Shown here piece by piece: positions 32,043 to 41,331 of a stretch of 64,000 bases of DNA; position 1 is the stretch's first letter; each line of letters opens with the position of its first letter. Under the pieces are notes generated by a model that made no database searches, was not told where the DNA came from, and saw only the letters and a list, made by a program, of their open reading frames with translations. The stretch is taken from the NCBI RefSeq assembly GCF_036416795.1, contig NZ_CP143867.1:5448001-5512000 (forward strand). The letters are read 5' to 3'. Source of the stretch: Bacteroides sp. MSB163 (GTDB taxonomy: Bacteria; Bacteroidota; Bacteroidia; Bacteroidales; Bacteroidaceae). The position numbers and the translations under genes are program-made.

Positions 32043-34082
32043 TTATTCACGCGTATCGGTAAACCTCTTTATAATATTATAAGCCGATACGATACCCAAT
32101 TCACCCGCCTTACTCAGATCTGTAATTCCCTGCTTGTTGTTACCCAGGAAGATATGAGTCAAACCACGGTTGAAATAAGCTTCAGCAAAGTCTTTGTTCA
32201 ATTCAATAGCCTTATTATAATCCTCTAATGCTCCACGGTAATCTTTCAACATTGATAATACATTGGCACGGTTATAATAGCCATAAACAAAATCAGGAGC
32301 CAATTGGATGACATGATCCAAATCATTTTTCACAATATCATAATCTATTGACGTTACTTCTGGTTGTTTCTTACTATCGGGAGAAGCTCCGGGAACACCT
32401 TCAGTTAACTCAGCTTCCGCTTTTTTATATTCCAGCTGTTTGTAGCGCACCAATGCTCGCATGAAATAAGCCGGGAAGAACTTATCATCCAGCAAAATCG
32501 CCTGCGTAAAGTCATCAATGGAGCTGGCAAAGTCTTGAACCAAATAGAAGTCAAGCCCACGTAAGAAACGTTTCTTGGCATCTTTATCATCTGTTACAAT
32601 ATCCGAGGTATGCGAGTCGACCAAAGCAAAATGGAATCTCACTTGTTCTTCCGTCAACGGAGCTTCCATATTGGTGATGCGCAAAGGCTTCGGGAACAAT
32701 TTAGAATGATTCAACTCCTCGATATACTTATGGAAATGAACGATACGTTTTACCTCGCTTAATTTCTCATAATAGGTCAGCGCATACATCGGTTCCATCT
32801 TGACAGATACATTCCGGTCCTGTACACGTCCGCGGTAATCACTCTTATACTTCTCATCCTGCTCAGAGTCGTCAGCAATCACAATCTTCCGGTAATTGTC
32901 CATATTCTTATCGGACTTCTTACGCGTCTTGCTCTTATCCTCACCATCCTGAGCATTATTATCTGCGACATCCTTATTATCTGCCGTAACTCCGTTACGT
33001 TTGTCAATCTGCATCTTCATGAGTTTGAATTCATCCTGTTCAGCCCCCTTACGATCACCGATCTTCTTACGAGCTTCAGCACGATGATAATATCCTGCCA
33101 TAAAGTTGGGGTATTCATCAATCACTTTCGAATAATCGCTGATTGCACCACGATAATTTCCGGTCTGCGCACGTAGCAAACCACGGTTAAAGGTTGCCAT
33201 CATATTATCCGGCTCTATCTGCAGAACGAAATCAAAGTCTTCTATTGCACGGTTATCATCACCCACCTGAGCACGAAGCAAACCACGGTTATAGTGTCCG
33301 AGGAAGTTATTCGGATCAATATCCAATGCCAGATCATAATCACTCATGGCACCTCTCAAATTATTCTGATGAAAACGAGCCAATGCACGATTAATATAAT
33401 TACCCGCATTCTTTGCACTCAAATGAATAGAATGATCCAAGTCAGCTTCAGCATCCGCATACTTTCCTTGTTGCAGACGGACAATAGCACGTGCTCCCCA
33501 CCCATCGGGATCATAGCGATCCATTTCAATCGCCTTTTCAAAATCATTCAAGGCCTGTATCGTATCTTTCTGCTTCAGTGATACTTCACCACGCATCAGA
33601 TAAGCACGAGTATATCTGGGCGCTATTTTCAACAATTTCCCCAGATCCTCTTTAGCTGCTCCATAGTCCTCCTTCTGCATGTGGCAAAGAGAAAGATTAT
33701 GCCACAAGACAAGATTTTCCGGATCATATCTCAAGGCTGTCTTATAATCCTCTATGGCTCCGTCATAATTATTCTGCCGGATACGAGCCAATCCACGTAT
33801 CTGATAAGCGCCCACCACAAAAGGATTACGCTGGATAGCAGCATTACAGTCCGCTTCCGCACCTTGGAAATCATCCAAATTAATCTTTGCCAAACCACGA
33901 AAAAAGTAAGGCTCATATAAATAAGGCTTAGCGTTAATTACCTGGTTGAAATACTGGATAGAAAGCACATAGTCTTCAAAATACAATGCGTTACGCGCGA
34001 TTGTCATCACCCGCTCCGTATTGATCTGCGCACACAGCAACGTTGGAAGCAACAGGAAAGCCGTCAGTATCTTTTTTATCAT
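32043..34082 (-). CDS. TPR-repeat exported protein
   Basis: A 679-residue protein with a signal peptide (KKILTAFLLLPTLLCAQ) and at least ten tetratricopeptide repeats in residues 25-370 and again near 490-670 (for example GAYQIRGLARIRQNNYDGAI, GHYNRGLLRAQVGDDNRAIE). A charged, disordered linker (about 375-430) separates the two arrays. TPR arrays hold protein partners; here it is periplasmic or surface-exposed. Specific role unknown. Common as a conserved core gene in Bacteroides. Confidence 0.85.
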   Translation of the reverse strand: MIKKILTAFLLLPTLLCAQINTERVMTIARNALYFEDYVLSIQYFNQVINAKPYLYEPYFFRGLAKINLDDFQGAEADCNAAIQRNPFVVGAYQIRGLARIRQNNYDGAIEDYKTALRYDPENLVLWHNLSLCHMQKEDYGAAKEDLGKLLKIAPRYTRAYLMRGEVSLKQKDTIQALNDFEKAIEMDRYDPDGWGARAIVRLQQGKYADAEADLDHSIHLSAKNAGNYINRALARFHQNNLRGAMSDYDLALDIDPNNFLGHYNRGLLRAQVGDDNRAIEDFDFVLQIEPDNMMATFNRGLLRAQTGNYRGAISDYSKVIDEYPNFMAGYYHRAEARKKIGDRKGAEQDEFKLMKMQIDKRNGVTADNKDVADNNAQDGEDKSKTRKKSDKNMDNYRKIVIADDSEQDEKYKSDYRGRVQDRNVSVKMEPMYALTYYEKLSEVKRIVHFHKYIEELNHSKLFPKPLRITNMEAPLTEEQVRFHFALVDSHTSDIVTDDKDAKKRFLRGLDFYLVQDFASSIDDFTQAILLDDKFFPAYFMRALVRYKQLEYKKAEAELTEGVPGASPDSKKQPEVTSIDYDIVKNDLDHVIQLAPDFVYGYYNRANVLSMLKDYRGALEDYNKAIELNKDFAEAYFNRGLTHIFLGNNKQGITDLSKAGELGIVSAYNIIKRFTDTRE

Positions 34083-34110
34083 CTTGTCTTATAAATGCTT
34101 GTAAACGAAA

Positions 34111-34118
34111 CAAATTTA
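34111..34118 (-). promoter_or_regulatory. -7 element of the TPR gene
   Basis: TAAATTTG on the minus strand matches TAnnTTTG, 29 bases before the ATG at 34082. Confidence 0.55.
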
Positions 34119-34198
34119 ATGTTTTTCATTTACCTGGCAGGATTAGCGGAAGACTTTTTATATTTTTTGAGCCTTTTATACCATATTATAAGATTGGC

Positions 34199-34753
34199 TT
34201 ATTTCACAGTTTTCACTTTATACGTGCAATGAGCCTTGCCCTTCAACATCGCATTCAGTTTTCCCTTAATCATTTGTTTACGCAGGGGAGACAAGTGATC
34301 AATAAACATCTTTCCCTCCAGATGGTCAAACTCATGTTGCATCACACGCGCCAGATAACCTTCAACAACCTCATCATGCTCCACCATATCTTCATCCATA
34401 TATGTAACATGAATTTTATTACCGCGTTTCACAGACTCATGGATACCAGGAAGACTCAAACATCCTTCTTCCATAGATATTTCTTCACCAGATACTTCAA
34501 GGATATGAGGATTGATATATGCTTTCCGAAAATTCTTATACTCCGGATAATCTTCAGACAGTACATCCAAATCTACTACTACAACACGAATAGGAAGTCC
34601 AATTTGTGGAGCAGCAAGTCCCACACCTTCTGCATGGTCCATCGTTTCGAACATATTCGCTATTAACTCTTTCAAACCAGGATAGTCGGGAGTAATATCT
34701 TCCGCCACTTTTCTCAATACGGGCTGCCCGTACACGTAAATGGGTAAAATCAT
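34199..34753 (-). CDS. def: Peptide deformylase
   Basis: 184 residues with all three deformylase motifs: GVGLAAPQIG (43-52), EGCLSLPG with metal ligand Cys98, and QHEFDHLEG with His140, catalytic Glu141 and His144. Removes the formyl group from new proteins. Lies 57 bases downstream of ruvX on the same strand. Confidence 0.97.
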   Translation of the reverse strand: MILPIYVYGQPVLRKVAEDITPDYPGLKELIANMFETMDHAEGVGLAAPQIGLPIRVVVVDLDVLSEDYPEYKNFRKAYINPHILEVSGEEISMEEGCLSLPGIHESVKRGNKIHVTYMDEDMVEHDEVVEGYLARVMQHEFDHLEGKMFIDHLSPLRKQMIKGKLNAMLKGKAHCTYKVKTVK

Positions 34754-34810
34754 TGTTTATCTAATTACAAATTATTAAATCACTATTATATATTAAGTAT
34801 ATATACCTTA

Positions 34811-35233
34811 TTATAAGGCAAAACGTTTATTCTCCAAATAACTTTGTAGGATAATAGTCGCACTGATTTCATCTACCAAAGCTTTATTCTGTCGATCTTT
34901 TTTCTTCAGCCCAGCCTCCAGCATAGTACGATGTGCCAAAACAGAAGTAAAACGCTCGTCAACATACTCAATAGGCATTGCCGGCAATTTTTTCTTCAAC
35001 GAACGAACAAAAGGCTCTATTCGCTTCATATTTTCCGAAGCTTCATTGTTCATTTGTTTAGGAAGCCCTACAAGAATGCGTTCCACCGGTTCTTTTCCTA
35101 CATAATCAAGGATGAACGTCAACAGTTCATGTGTAGGCACAGTTGTCAACCCGTTAGCAATCATTTGCAACGTATCGCTGACGGCTATCCCCGTACGCTT
35201 TTTACCGTAATCAATCGCTAATATTCTACTCAT
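34811..35233 (-). CDS. ruvX: RuvX/YqgF family nuclease
   Basis: 140 residues of RNase H fold: LAIDYGKKRTGIAVSD at the N-terminus, ILVGLPKQMN in the middle and VDERFTSVLAH followed by DEISATIILQSYL. The family processes pre-16S rRNA 5' ends and has Holliday-junction-resolvase-like structure. Full length; upstream of def. Confidence 0.94.
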   Translation of the reverse strand: MSRILAIDYGKKRTGIAVSDTLQMIANGLTTVPTHELLTFILDYVGKEPVERILVGLPKQMNNEASENMKRIEPFVRSLKKKLPAMPIEYVDERFTSVLAHRTMLEAGLKKKDRQNKALVDEISATIILQSYLENKRFAL

Positions 35234-35292
35234 AATGGGCTACAAAATTACGATTAAAATTTGATATTTGCCTCATCTGCTGTCATAATAAC

Positions 35293-35330
35293 AAAAAAGG
35301 AGGCCTAACTCATGTTAAGCCCCCTCTCTT
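35293..35330 (-). terminator. Terminator of set 1
   Basis: On the minus strand a GGGGGCTTAAC...GTTAGGCCTCC stem is followed by TTTTTT, 30 bases after the OmpA-like gene stops. It closes the four-gene operon 40200-35362. Confidence 0.75.
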
Positions 35331-35361
35331 GTTTAGAGTTTACAACTCTTTGCCCTATATC

Positions 35362-36570
35362 TTATTCCAGAATTACTACTCGGTTCAAATAGTTCTTACC
35401 GAACATGTTAGCAGTACCACCGAATCCAACGAGTTCGAGCTGATCCTTATTAACGCCTTCCTTAATCAATGCGTCGTAAACAGCCTGAGCACGTTTTTCA
35501 GACAACTTCTGGTTCCAGGAAGCGCTACCCGTAGCCTTGTCAGCATAACCGGCAACTTTGTACTTCTTATCCGGGTTAGCCTTCAGAATCTTAGCGGCCA
35601 ACTGGATGTTAACCATACCGTAATCATCGATACGAGCGCTACCAATCTTGAAGAAGATGGCACGAGGACCGGCAACTTCAATTTCTTTCACTACTTCCTT
35701 AGTTACAGGCTTAGCGTTAGCCAAAGCGTTCTTAGCGTTAGCCAGGTCAGCCTGAGCTTGTGCCAGCTCACTTCTGTACTTATTGATTTCGTTGTTGATA
35801 GCATTCTGATCAACTTTCGAGCCACAAGCTACGAACTTCTTGCCACCGAAAGTATAAGTAACACCTGCAGTCAGATGAATATAACCATCGGTATTAGCGC
35901 TACTATAAGCACCCAAGATTGACGGAGTAACCTGACCGCGAGCTTCTACATCGATAGCCAAAGATCTATTCACATTAAATTTAGCTCCTACACCTACACT
36001 GGCACCAACCAACCAACGTAAATCATGATTAACAGGTGTAGTAGTTGCAGGATCAATCGTTGTAGTATATTTCGTATCTCCATTCGGAGTCGTTACTCCT
36101 GCATCAGTTTTATATCCCAATTGCCAATCTGCATAGTTTTTCACTATGTTAACCGAAGGACCTGCGAATACACTCAACTCAAATAAACGATCTGGATTAT
36201 AACCACAAATCAAGTTGGTAAGGTTCAACATAGCATCAGCGTTCAACCCTACATAATTTTCTTTGCGTTCCTTGCGATTATCCAAATCCAGAAATGGATA
36301 AGCAGTTTCCTGCTTTGATTGCCAACCGTAGATTTGTCCACGAACTCCCCATATAGGAGAAATGTACTTACCCACTGATAGATTGATCAGAGGAGTCACT
36401 GTCTTACCAAATTTGCTGTCAGGATTTGTACCGGCCTGTGCACCCACCCCCACACTAATAAAGATATTGTCCTTCCAGCTCTCACTGTAGTACTTCTCCT
36501 TAGTTTGTGCAGTGGCAACAACAGCTGCTCCCGACAACAGTAAAGATAATATTACTAATTTACTTTTCAT
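35362..36570 (-). CDS. OmpA-family outer-membrane protein (D1, set 1)
   Basis: 402 residues. A signal peptide ending ATAQ is followed by a beta-barrel domain (about 25-245) ending in AGVTYTFGGKKF, a short helical coil (INNEINKYRSELAQAQADLA), then an OmpA peptidoglycan-binding domain (FFKIGSARIDD, VAGYADKATGSASWNQKLSE, LELVGFGGT). Last gene of the operon. The C-terminal 150 residues are nearly identical to D2 and D3 down to the DNA level, while the barrel is diverged. It would tie the surface complex to the cell wall. Confidence 0.9.
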   Translation of the reverse strand: MKSKLVILSLLLSGAAVVATAQTKEKYYSESWKDNIFISVGVGAQAGTNPDSKFGKTVTPLINLSVGKYISPIWGVRGQIYGWQSKQETAYPFLDLDNRKERKENYVGLNADAMLNLTNLICGYNPDRLFELSVFAGPSVNIVKNYADWQLGYKTDAGVTTPNGDTKYTTTIDPATTTPVNHDLRWLVGASVGVGAKFNVNRSLAIDVEARGQVTPSILGAYSSANTDGYIHLTAGVTYTFGGKKFVACGSKVDQNAINNEINKYRSELAQAQADLANAKNALANAKPVTKEVVKEIEVAGPRAIFFKIGSARIDDYGMVNIQLAAKILKANPDKKYKVAGYADKATGSASWNQKLSEKRAQAVYDALIKEGVNKDQLELVGFGGTANMFGKNYLNRVVILE

Positions 36571-36629
36571 TGTTTTTTAGTTTTTAATAGATTTAACTCT
36601 TTATTACTTATTCATTCTTCACCATTCTC

Positions 36630-37379
36630 TTATTTCAGGTTGAACCTGAACATCAATCCACCAGTGAAATATTGCATTCGTTGTAATTCCACCTGTAAAT
36701 GCAAATGGTTGAACAACAAATAGGTGGCACCCAACGCAAAATCCTTCGAATCATATTCCGCTATCACCCTCAAATCCGGTGCGAAACTGGGATTGTAAGT
36801 GATACCCGCCGCTACTCCGTTCAGTTTGTACTCCTTTCTCTGATTATATAAATAAGAGAGGTGTACTCCGATTTCTTCTATTCCTATCGGCAGATGCTTG
36901 GTTGCGGCTATATAGAAACGGCTGAAATATCCGTTTCCTTCCGTAGAACCAATCGAACCACCTCCGGAAGAAGTAAACGGGTCTGATGTACCCAGAACCA
37001 CAGCCGGCATATACTTCCAGAATTGCCCTTCTTTCAAAGCTCGCAGCCGGACAGAGAAATATCTGTCCTGATTCGTAAAACCTGAGTAACCGTAAGGCTT
37101 CAAGCCCAGTGCTTCCGCTTTGAAAAGTGTACATGTGTACGCCACTTCCAGCCAGGGGAAAAAGGTCACGTTCAGGTAATAGTTATACGTATGATAGTAC
37201 CACGTAGGAGGAGTTATCTCCTTGTTCATAAAGTTGGCACCCAGCATTATTGTCTTATCTTTCTGCATTTCTGCAGAAGGGGCATGCATCAAACCTGTAG
37301 TACCATAAGTTAATTGAGCCGAAAGTACAAACGCACAGCATAAAAATATGCACGTTGTTATAAATCGTTTTATCTGCAT
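36630..37379 (-). CDS. YjbH N-terminal-half-like outer-membrane protein (C1, set 1)
   Basis: 249 residues from ATG 37379. A signal peptide ends at LSAQ. The mature protein opens TYGTTGLMHAPSAEMQKDKT and FFPWLEVAYTCTLF, like the first half of YjbH exopolysaccharide-linked outer-membrane proteins, and later has LRVIAEYDSKDFALGATYLL, also YjbH-like. It lacks the second YjbH half, which is encoded separately as A1. Very similar to C2 and C3. Predicted beta-barrel. Confidence 0.8.
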   Translation of the reverse strand: MQIKRFITTCIFLCCAFVLSAQLTYGTTGLMHAPSAEMQKDKTIMLGANFMNKEITPPTWYYHTYNYYLNVTFFPWLEVAYTCTLFKAEALGLKPYGYSGFTNQDRYFSVRLRALKEGQFWKYMPAVVLGTSDPFTSSGGGSIGSTEGNGYFSRFYIAATKHLPIGIEEIGVHLSYLYNQRKEYKLNGVAAGITYNPSFAPDLRVIAEYDSKDFALGATYLLFNHLHLQVELQRMQYFTGGLMFRFNLK

Positions 37380-37433
37380 TCTTTTCAATTCGTTTATACT
37401 TCCGACTTAATTGTATAGATTGCTATCTCACGA

Positions 37434-38945
37434 TTATTCAGGAACTACAATACCACCACCGGCATTACCACTTCCATGACCATGACCGTGACTGTGAGCA
37501 TGAGATACAGTATCTACAATATAGTTGCTAAGTTCAATACCATTAGCTTCTTTTACTACATTGTTAGCACCATTCAATTTCGTTAATGTACCTTCAACCG
37601 GAACATCATTAACTGTGATACTTGCCACTTCACGAGTTATCTGATTATATACACGAGTAACATCCAGTGTTTTCAGCCAATTATCATAAGGAATTACGTA
37701 ATCGAAATCAGTTTTTGAGTTTAATGTTTTTTCTTCTTTACCGAATTCCGCGATTACATTAGCAGTCATCAAGCTTGTAATTTGCTCATAAATTGGATTA
37801 CCAACTGTCAGTCCTACCTCTTTCAACTTAGTCTCATAATTACCCTCTACTTTTACAGTACCGATATAATCCGTATAAGTAATGTTAAATGGTAAACCGG
37901 CCGGTTCATCATCATTGCAGATATCTACAGTGACTGTTTTAAAGAATTTTTCAAGTTTTTTAGTCTGAGCAGGATCAACCAGATTTACCGCATAGTTGAT
38001 CGGTGAATCAACTTCACTATCACTTGTGCCATCGTCTTGAATCTCTATTCTCTTCTTGAATGTAATTGTTTCATTATTCGGCCCTACAATCTCAAAGACA
38101 AATGTTGCAGATTTCTTTTCTGAGTCAGCTCTTGTTAGAACAGTGAACAAGTCAGCGGGAACCTCAAAATTATAAGTATAGCCTTCGTCAACTCCAAGTA
38201 CCTTTGACTTTTCCTCATTATATAAAGTAATAGCTTTAGCATTATATAGAACGCCATTAACAGTCAATACACCAGAGATTTTTACTACACCAACGGGAGC
38301 TTTCGTCAAAGTAACGATAATAGTTTTATCCTTTCCGCTTTCAGAAGATCTAAGCTTCAGCAACTCAGCAGTTACATATTTGGTTACATAGCCTTCTTTT
38401 GTGATTTTGATTATATAAGTCTCACCACCAAGAACAGCATTGACATCTGTAACTTCAGTTCCAGATACAGTCTGAATCGTATAATCTGTACCGAAAGTCA
38501 GATTACCTAGTTCAGTATCTTTCACAGCAAGCTTATAAGTGCCTTTATACTTAGGTTGCATAGCAACAAAAGCAGGATATACAGCGGTCTGACCAGCTTC
38601 AATCTTTACAACATTCACTGTAACTTTTGTATCTTCATAGTTAGCTGCGCTAACAGTGAGTTCATAAGCTTTGGGATCCGTAACTTTTGCTGTAAATCCG
38701 CCATTGCTAACAGTTGCGGTAACACCTCCGGCTACGTTAGCGCTTGCAATGGGAGCCAAGGTTTCAGCATCAACTACTGTACCGGCAATCGTATAAACTG
38801 GAGCCGGGAGTGTAACTTCACCGGCAGGACCATTTACATCCAAGCCTTCATCCTTATAACATCCGGTTAAAAGAGCCCCAGATAAGGCTACTACGGTTAA
38901 TGCCAATTTAGCATTAAAACCACTGAATAAACTTTTCTTTTTCAT
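37434..38945 (-). CDS. Lipoprotein with Ig-like repeats and His-rich tail (B1, set 1)
   Basis: 503 residues. The lipobox ALLTGC (Cys 29) marks a lipoprotein. Residues 48-130 form a carboxypeptidase-regulatory-like beta domain (YTIAGTVVDAETLAPIASAN); more beta-rich repeats follow. The last 25 residues are HAHSHGHGHGSGNAGGGIVV, a metal-binding-like tail kept in B2 and B3 although their middles differ. I associate the tail region with DUF3869, with modest certainty. It starts 10 bases after A1 and is probably a surface or periplasmic partner of the barrel proteins. Confidence 0.75.
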   Translation of the reverse strand: MKKKSLFSGFNAKLALTVVALSGALLTGCYKDEGLDVNGPAGEVTLPAPVYTIAGTVVDAETLAPIASANVAGGVTATVSNGGFTAKVTDPKAYELTVSAANYEDTKVTVNVVKIEAGQTAVYPAFVAMQPKYKGTYKLAVKDTELGNLTFGTDYTIQTVSGTEVTDVNAVLGGETYIIKITKEGYVTKYVTAELLKLRSSESGKDKTIIVTLTKAPVGVVKISGVLTVNGVLYNAKAITLYNEEKSKVLGVDEGYTYNFEVPADLFTVLTRADSEKKSATFVFEIVGPNNETITFKKRIEIQDDGTSDSEVDSPINYAVNLVDPAQTKKLEKFFKTVTVDICNDDEPAGLPFNITYTDYIGTVKVEGNYETKLKEVGLTVGNPIYEQITSLMTANVIAEFGKEEKTLNSKTDFDYVIPYDNWLKTLDVTRVYNQITREVASITVNDVPVEGTLTKLNGANNVVKEANGIELSNYIVDTVSHAHSHGHGHGSGNAGGGIVVPE

Positions 38946-38955
38946 CTCAATAAAA

Positions 38956-40200
38956 TTAAAAATTTAGTAATTCTGATTTAATAAAATATGGGTTAAAACT
39001 ATTATTCTGCATTATATTCTCCCCCGGGTTCGCTCTATATCCTCTATAATAATACTGTTCATTGCCGGCATTGTAGGCAATTCCCATATTTTTAGATGGA
39101 GTAACTCGTGGAATATATCCTTTTCTCTTATATTTATAAGGCGGCAATGCCACTTGGAACCTGAATCCTCCGTTAGCACTTGCCCCCTCCGCTTTCATTG
39201 CGTAGAAACCTATTGAAGCATAACGAAAGTGACGAATCAAGTCGAACCTCACCCCTTTTTCTCCTAACAGATATTGTTCTACTTTCAGACTTGCCTGCAC
39301 ATTATAATGCGGATAATAAAAATTCGCCCCTAAAGCCCAGGTCATTCTTGTTTTTGTGCCATAGGTCCATTCAAATCCATCCCATCGTTGTGTAGCCGTC
39401 AGTCCAATCCGGCCTTCTACTGAAAACCTTTCATCCTTAAATGTATGTAGTAGTCGAAGGTCTCCTCCATAGCGTTCAGCATTAAACATCCCCAAAGTTC
39501 CGGTAAGCCATATATTATAAGGCAAGCGAACGGTTTGTTGCAATGTTAAAAAGCCCGGATGTACTCTACCGGCTCTTCGTCCATACCCGTCATTATAAAC
39601 AGGAACAACAACCTGCGCCGTCAACTTCATCCCTTTCCAAAATGAAACCTCAATCGCCGGTGACAAATTAAACAGCACTTGATAAATCTGCGTTATAATC
39701 AGATTCTTCAATGAAACTTCCGGATATACCACCACATCTACCTTAAACAAAGAGCTATTCTTCCTCCCTATTTTCCGTGCTTCCTTCCACGTTCCACCCA
39801 AATCATAACTAACGTTCCAATCCTGACGGCTTGCTTCCGGAACACTATCACCGATTATCGGCTTATAATAGAGAGAAATCTGAGGCACATTATTGTCTAA
39901 AACAATTACTCGGCATGGCTTTTTATCCGGTAAACCCATTTTTTGAATAATGTCTACCGCCTTACCAATGCCGACTCCATTCAGACGATACGCGGAATTT
40001 TGCAAGACGTATACACGCTCTTTGCCATCTTCCGTCCACCCCACATTTTCAAATCCCATCTCTACTAAAGTATTCACCGTACTTTCTCCTGTTTGGCAAA
40101 TTCCCTTTAAAGGAAGCAAACAGAATAAAAAGAGCGCCGCACATTGTGCTATTGTTTTAGTAGCTAGACACTTTCCCATGTTAGAGTTTCTATACCTCAT
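38956..40200 (-). CDS. YjbH C-terminal-half-like outer-membrane protein, complete (A1, set 1)
   Basis: 414 residues, the only complete A copy. A signal peptide (AALFLFCLLPLKGICQ) is followed by a small domain (LVEMGFENVGWTEDGKERVY) and a beta-barrel resembling the C-terminal half of YjbH (for example LLGEKGVRFDLIRHFRYASI then GGFRFQVALPP). Codons 91-97 lie in the 20-bp recombination site, so residues 1-90 are constant and the rest exchangeable. A strong promoter lies upstream. Possible alternative ATG at codon 8. Confidence 0.82.
   Translation of the reverse strand: MRYRNSNMGKCLATKTIAQCAALFLFCLLPLKGICQTGESTVNTLVEMGFENVGWTEDGKERVYVLQNSAYRLNGVGIGKAVDIIQKMGLPDKKPCRVIVLDNNVPQISLYYKPIIGDSVPEASRQDWNVSYDLGGTWKEARKIGRKNSSLFKVDVVVYPEVSLKNLIITQIYQVLFNLSPAIEVSFWKGMKLTAQVVVPVYNDGYGRRAGRVHPGFLTLQQTVRLPYNIWLTGTLGMFNAERYGGDLRLLHTFKDERFSVEGRIGLTATQRWDGFEWTYGTKTRMTWALGANFYYPHYNVQASLKVEQYLLGEKGVRFDLIRHFRYASIGFYAMKAEGASANGGFRFQVALPPYKYKRKGYIPRVTPSKNMGIAYNAGNEQYYYRGYRANPGENIMQNNSFNPYFIKSELLNF
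39911..39930 (-). repeat. Recombination site 1 (active head)
   Basis: Minus-strand sequence CCGGATAAAAAGCCATGCCG, inside A1 at codons 91-97. Identical to sites 2 (42813) and 3 (48251), which are on the plus strand, so this copy is inverted to both. Imperfect outer arms CCGGAT/ATGCCG flank an 8-base centre. Homology between copies begins exactly at its first base. Confidence 0.85.
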
Positions 40201-40244
40201 TTTATTTATTCAATTTTCATATCTTTACGACACAAAATATGGTG

Positions 40245-40275
40245 CAAAAATAGACACATTTTTAATAATACCAAA
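40245..40275 (-). promoter_or_regulatory. Full consensus promoter of the switchable operon
   Basis: On the minus strand TTTG (40275-40272), 19 bases, TATTTTTG (40252-40245): an exact match to the Bacteroides -33/-7 consensus and spacing. It lies 45 bases before A1 ATG and inside the predicted invertible segment. No comparable promoter is visible before sets 2 and 3. Confidence 0.85.
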
Positions 40276-40533
40276 GAATTTTACATGAAAAAATAAAATA
40301 ATGTAGCTTTTTCTGCATAATTGTTCTCATTACGCTAACATTCTTTGCCTATAAGCTTATAATGCATGATTAAGAGGTTAATAAATGACTAATAAATGCG
40401 ACATTTATATGAAAAATAGACCTTTAAACGTAATTCTGATTATATATGTGTTTCATAAAAAACGAATTATTATTTGCTTAAAAGTTCTGAAGTTCATTCC
40501 ACGTACTTACAATGATAATTTATAACCTCTTTT

Positions 40534-40671
40534 ACCCGTTGGCGGGATTAGTCGTTGGCCTGGCTTTAGTCAGGTACGGACCAGGATATGGGACAGATGT
40601 GAACAGAACCCGGTCTTGAGTCTTTGCAGACGCGAGGAAGAAAACATTAATTTCGCCAATGGGTCTTTTTT
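40534..40671 (+). ncRNA. Structured RNA candidate inside the invertible segment
   Basis: ACCCGTTGGCG (40534-40544) pairs with CGCCAATGGGT (40654-40664) over 11 bp with one G-T pair, followed by CTTTTTT, a terminator-like end. Inside are a CCTG...CAGG hairpin and a GTCT-TTGC-AGAC hairpin extended by CTTG/CGAG. The region is more GC-rich than its surroundings. No clear promoter and no recognised family; 6S and SRP signatures are not convincing. The T-run favours the plus strand. Confidence 0.45.
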
Positions 40672-40943
40672 ATAAACATGCGATATGATTTTTTAAGTTC
40701 AGGAGGTTTTAACTTTGTTATGTATAAAGTTTCAAAAAGCAGGTAAATAATCCTTTTGACATTTTGTATTTTTAGTTAGCTGAGAATCCATTGTTTTCAA
40801 TCTAATGGATGTGGTGATGAAAAGAAAGAATTGAAAAATAGCAAAACACAGATTATTAGATGTATATCGAAATAGTTACATCCTTTTTAGAGCAAAGATC
40901 TTGTTAATAAACGTGAAATATCGAGATGAATAGGTTTATTACT

Positions 40944-41029
40944 AGTAAGTAGTAACCCTTTTGCCAGTAAGTAGTAATGATATAGCCTATATGTAGTAAC
41001 CCTTTTGTCTATAAGTAGTAACCCTTTTT
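40944..41029 (+). repeat. Four short direct repeats (GTAGTAACCCTTTT)
   Basis: AAGTAGTAACCCTTTTG at 40947-40963, a partial AAGTAGTAATG at 40969-40979, TGTAGTAACCCTTTTG at 40992-41007, and AAGTAGTAACCCTTTTT at 41013-41029. Spacing is about 21-24 bases, near two helical turns. They lie between the operon promoter and the recombinase, inside the invertible segment. They look like a protein-binding array, possibly for an accessory factor of inversion or a regulator. Confidence 0.6.
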
Positions 41030-41331
41030 GGTATAAATAGCACGCAAATCTGCAATAATATGCATAGTTACGGAATATATAATCTCTATTTATTCATAAA
41101 ATATGTTGGAAGGTAAATTTTGCAAATGTCACATGTTATATAAAACAAGTATAATCTATCAATTAGAATGGTAGAATGGATAAATTGCTTTCATTTTGCT
41201 GTTGCTTGCCTGTGTCTATCATACTGCATTTTCTGAAATGATTTTCAGGGTTTAAAGTGAGAATGAAGAAAATTCTATGCTACAAACGTATTTCAATTTG
41301 TATCATAATCCTTTTGTTTTTATGAAATAAA

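Noticed and set aside
40534..40671. SRP (4.5S) RNA
   Set aside because: GTCAGG is present, but the rest of domain IV (GGAA-type loop followed by AGCAG) is not, and the hairpin geometry differs.
40944..41029. CRISPR array
   Set aside because: Repeats are only about 14 bases, spacers under 12, one copy is partial, and no cas genes are present.
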